The notes beneath the pieces are model-generated. The model was given only the letters and a program-made list of their open reading frames with translations, did not search any database and was not told where the DNA came from. A stretch of 64,000 bases of DNA from Calcarisporiella thermophila CBS 279.70 (Eukaryota; Calcarisporiellomycota), in assembly GCF_041956535.1 (NCBI RefSeq), contig NW_027192195.1, positions 474,150 through 538,149 of the forward strand, in the 5' to 3' direction. Made by a program: the position numbers and the translations under genes. Positions 62,501 to 64,000 of this stretch are shown in pieces; the first letter of the stretch is position 1; each line of letters starts with the position of its first letter.

Positions 62501-63297
62501 AGAATTCAGTCACAATCACTATCATTTGTATACATTAAATAGAAATATGGACGATAAATCACCCCTCCTTAACTTCGCTGGTAATTTTTCCATTAGGTTT
62601 AAGTAACGCACGTGAGGAGACTATGTCAACTGTATTCTCAGCGGTTCTTTCGGTAGTATTGGTAGCGGACAATGGAGTGTTAAAGGAAGTGGGCCTATTA
62701 AGCCCAATTTTTCTTCGCTTTACTGACGGTATTACTCCTTCTACCGGCTTTACCAGGTTCTCGTTCGATGATTTGAGTGATTCAACTGTAACTAGGTGTC
62801 GATCAAACTCAAGTTCATCGCCAACGGAAATAGTGCGACCCTTTGCGAACAAGCTGAGTCCAAAAACATTATTTGATGATTATGAGGAGAAAATCATATA
62901 TATATGAATTGTACCTATCGATCTTAGTATTATTGTCATCATATAGAACGATCTGTTGGAGAAAAAATCGCGAGGTGAACAAAAGTATTGGTTATTTGGA
63001 ATGAGTTTATATTAATTAAACAAATGTTATGTGTGAATATAAAATATATATACCTTGGCATTAGAGCTGAAATATTTCAAGAAGCCTAAAGAGAGAAGAG
63101 CGCGGATAATGTTGGATTAGAAGATCATGCACGGAAATGGGAAATATGATTGTGAATGGGATATGAATTCGAAAATAAATTTCAAATGAAAAGTATCCCG
63201 TACCGTCTTGCCACACTTTTGTCTTCTTGTGTTTCTGAGAAGTGTACAGAACAACATAATGTTCAAAAGAATCGTCCGATTCGGAATTCGCTTTCAT
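56594..63297 (-). CDS. DUF2439-ZGRF1-type helicase fused to FIGNL1-type AAA ATPase
   Basis: Thirty exons, 4776 nt, about 1591 residues. Exons: 63204-63297, 63054-63085, 62915-62952, 62563-62853, 62433-62480, 62271-62373, 62011-62204, 61798-61944, 61714-61724, 61542-61642, 61353-61464, 61056-61296, 60911-60990, 60830-60875, 60630-60771, 60500-60570, 60377-60441, 60174-60305, 60044-60114, 59896-59982, 59752-59835, 59517-59690, 59322-59445, 59145-59257, 58909-59089, 58154-58848, 58002-58088, 56858-57941, 56737-56790, 56594-56667. DUF2439 ([16 protein letters not shown]), UPF1-like SF1 helicase ([48 protein letters not shown]), acidic/Ser linker, RAD51-binding-like [18 protein letters not shown] domain ([31 protein letters not shown]), Vps4-type end. 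Every phase agrees. Alternative: two tandem genes, but the joining exon has no ATG. Confidence 0.82.
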
Positions 63298-63562
63298 GAC
63301 TCGTGGATTTTCGATCAATCTCAGTGCTGCATTGCTTTAGCACCGAAGCACAGGACAGAGGAGGTTGAAACTTCTCTATTGTATGAATGCATACGCGTAA
63401 AATCGAGTAATATACCAAACCAGTCACAAAATAATTTATTCTTTTTCAATTTACACGATCAATTCAAGATACAAGCTATATAACATATATGATGTAATAA
63501 TAAAAAATATAATGAAATAATATGTATGATACAAAATACACGCAACTATACAATTCACGCTG

Positions 63563-63909
63563 TTACTGCTTATGTACTGTTTGTTTTACCGTTTTCACGG
63601 TCTCTTTTATGTACTCGTTGATAGTGTTGGTGAATTGTTCATCGACAATTTCAGCCTCTTCCTCTTCAAATCTCTTGAGCGATTGAATGCTCTCACGCTG
63701 CAATTCATCGATAGATTTGTCAGGGTTCCTATCAGCCTTGACTACCGCTTCTGAGTGGGAAGCCAGAAGCTCATTCCAATCCTTTACTTTGCCTAAATAT
63801 GGGGGGCCACGTTAGGCTGCCAAATAGTGTGGGGTTAATCTCCTATATACATACTATTTAATAGTTTTCTCTTTTCTCTTTCCAACACCACGGGGTCATC
63901 GTCGCTCAT
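63563..63909 (-). CDS. small helical protein, function unknown
   Basis: Exons 63855-63909 and 63563-63792; 94 residues, starting MSDDDPVVLEREKRKLLNS and ending VKQTVHKQ. Highly charged and predicted helical throughout (DELQRESIQSLKRFEEEEAE). I do not recognise the family; length and charge would suit a coiled-coil partner subunit. It lies 265 bp upstream of, and on the same strand as, the helicase-ATPase gene. The ATG at 63909 is the first in frame that I find. Confidence 0.6.
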
Positions 63910-64000
63910 GTGCGAACCAACCGAGTATTGCCTCAGTAATGCAGGTCTAGCAATCGAAAAACGAACAGTAAAATTGGTGGCGGAAACGCAACGGAATCGA

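Overview
The window looks like nuclear DNA from an early-diverging fungus (Mucoromycota/Zoopagomycota-type rather than an ascomycete or basidiomycete yeast). The evidence is the gene mix: fungal hallmarks (Mga2/Spt23-type membrane transcription factor, DASH subunit Spc19, Sld2, a Zn2Cys6 factor, a Kre9/Knh1-type GPI wall protein) sit beside genes that most Dikarya lack (B12-dependent methylmalonyl-CoA mutase, GPI-specific phospholipase D, ZGRF1 helicase, FIGNL1). Genes are dense, on both strands, and cut by many short GT-AG introns (about 45-200 bp, often with a CTAAC-like branch site), a few GC-AG introns and several exons of 11-27 nt. All gene models below were built by hand from reading frame, splice signals and protein-family continuity; exon phases were checked and sum correctly.

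Layout. 1-2.4 kb: 3' part of an SPT23/MGA2 homologue. 2.4-6.1 kb: AT-rich, transposon-littered stretch (inverted-repeat element with a gag-like piece, tandem repeat, LINE zf-RVT remnant) and a tRNA-Phe(GAA). 6.1-9.3 kb: methylmalonyl-CoA mutase. 9.7-10.8 kb: Yop1/REEP ER-shaping protein. 11.2-13.2 kb: Spc19-like DASH subunit with a long extra C-terminus. 14.4-16.4 kb: bHLH-zipper factor. 17.1-17.9 kb: ribosomal eL31. 18.1-19.8 kb (-): Sld2. 21.7-23.3 kb: Zn2Cys6 factor with a 712-N assembly gap. 23.7-24.1 kb (-): small secreted CX3C protein. 25.1-26.8 kb (-): RhoGAP. 27.5-28.3 kb: Kre9-type GPI protein. 29.1-31.6 kb (-): GTPBP1-type GTPase. 32.0-32.9 kb (-): probable complex I accessory subunit. 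33.1-35.2 kb (-): P5C dehydrogenase. 35.6-39.2 kb (-): GPI-PLD. 40.4-42.9 kb: NIPA-type Mg2+ transporter with a Cys-rich ectodomain. 43.4-44.9 kb (-): proteasome Rpn9. 45.1 kb: 110-bp foldback MITE. 45.7-46.4 kb (-): secreted DJ-1/PfpI protein. 48.0-49.9 kb: subtilase with an acidic insert. 50.2-50.9 kb (-): ribosomal uS19. 51.1-52.5 kb: PHD-finger protein. 54.1-56.0 kb: cytochrome P450. 56.6-63.3 kb (-): a 30-exon gene joining DUF2439, a ZGRF1-type helicase and a FIGNL1 AAA ATPase. 63.6-63.9 kb (-): small helical protein of unknown role.

The most exciting item is the 56594-63297 gene. Two proteins known from animals as separate RAD51 regulators (ZGRF1, a recombination helicase; FIGNL1, a RAD51-removing AAA ATPase) appear here as one predicted chain of about 1591 residues. 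The exon that joins them carries the FxxA-type RAD51-binding motif of FIGNL1 and has no start codon of its own, which argues for a real fusion. Other genes are mostly housekeeping and do not form an operon-like cluster; wall/GPI functions (Kre9-type protein, GPI-PLD, secreted small protein, RhoGAP) and genome-maintenance functions (Sld2, Spc19, ZGRF1-FIGNL1) recur.
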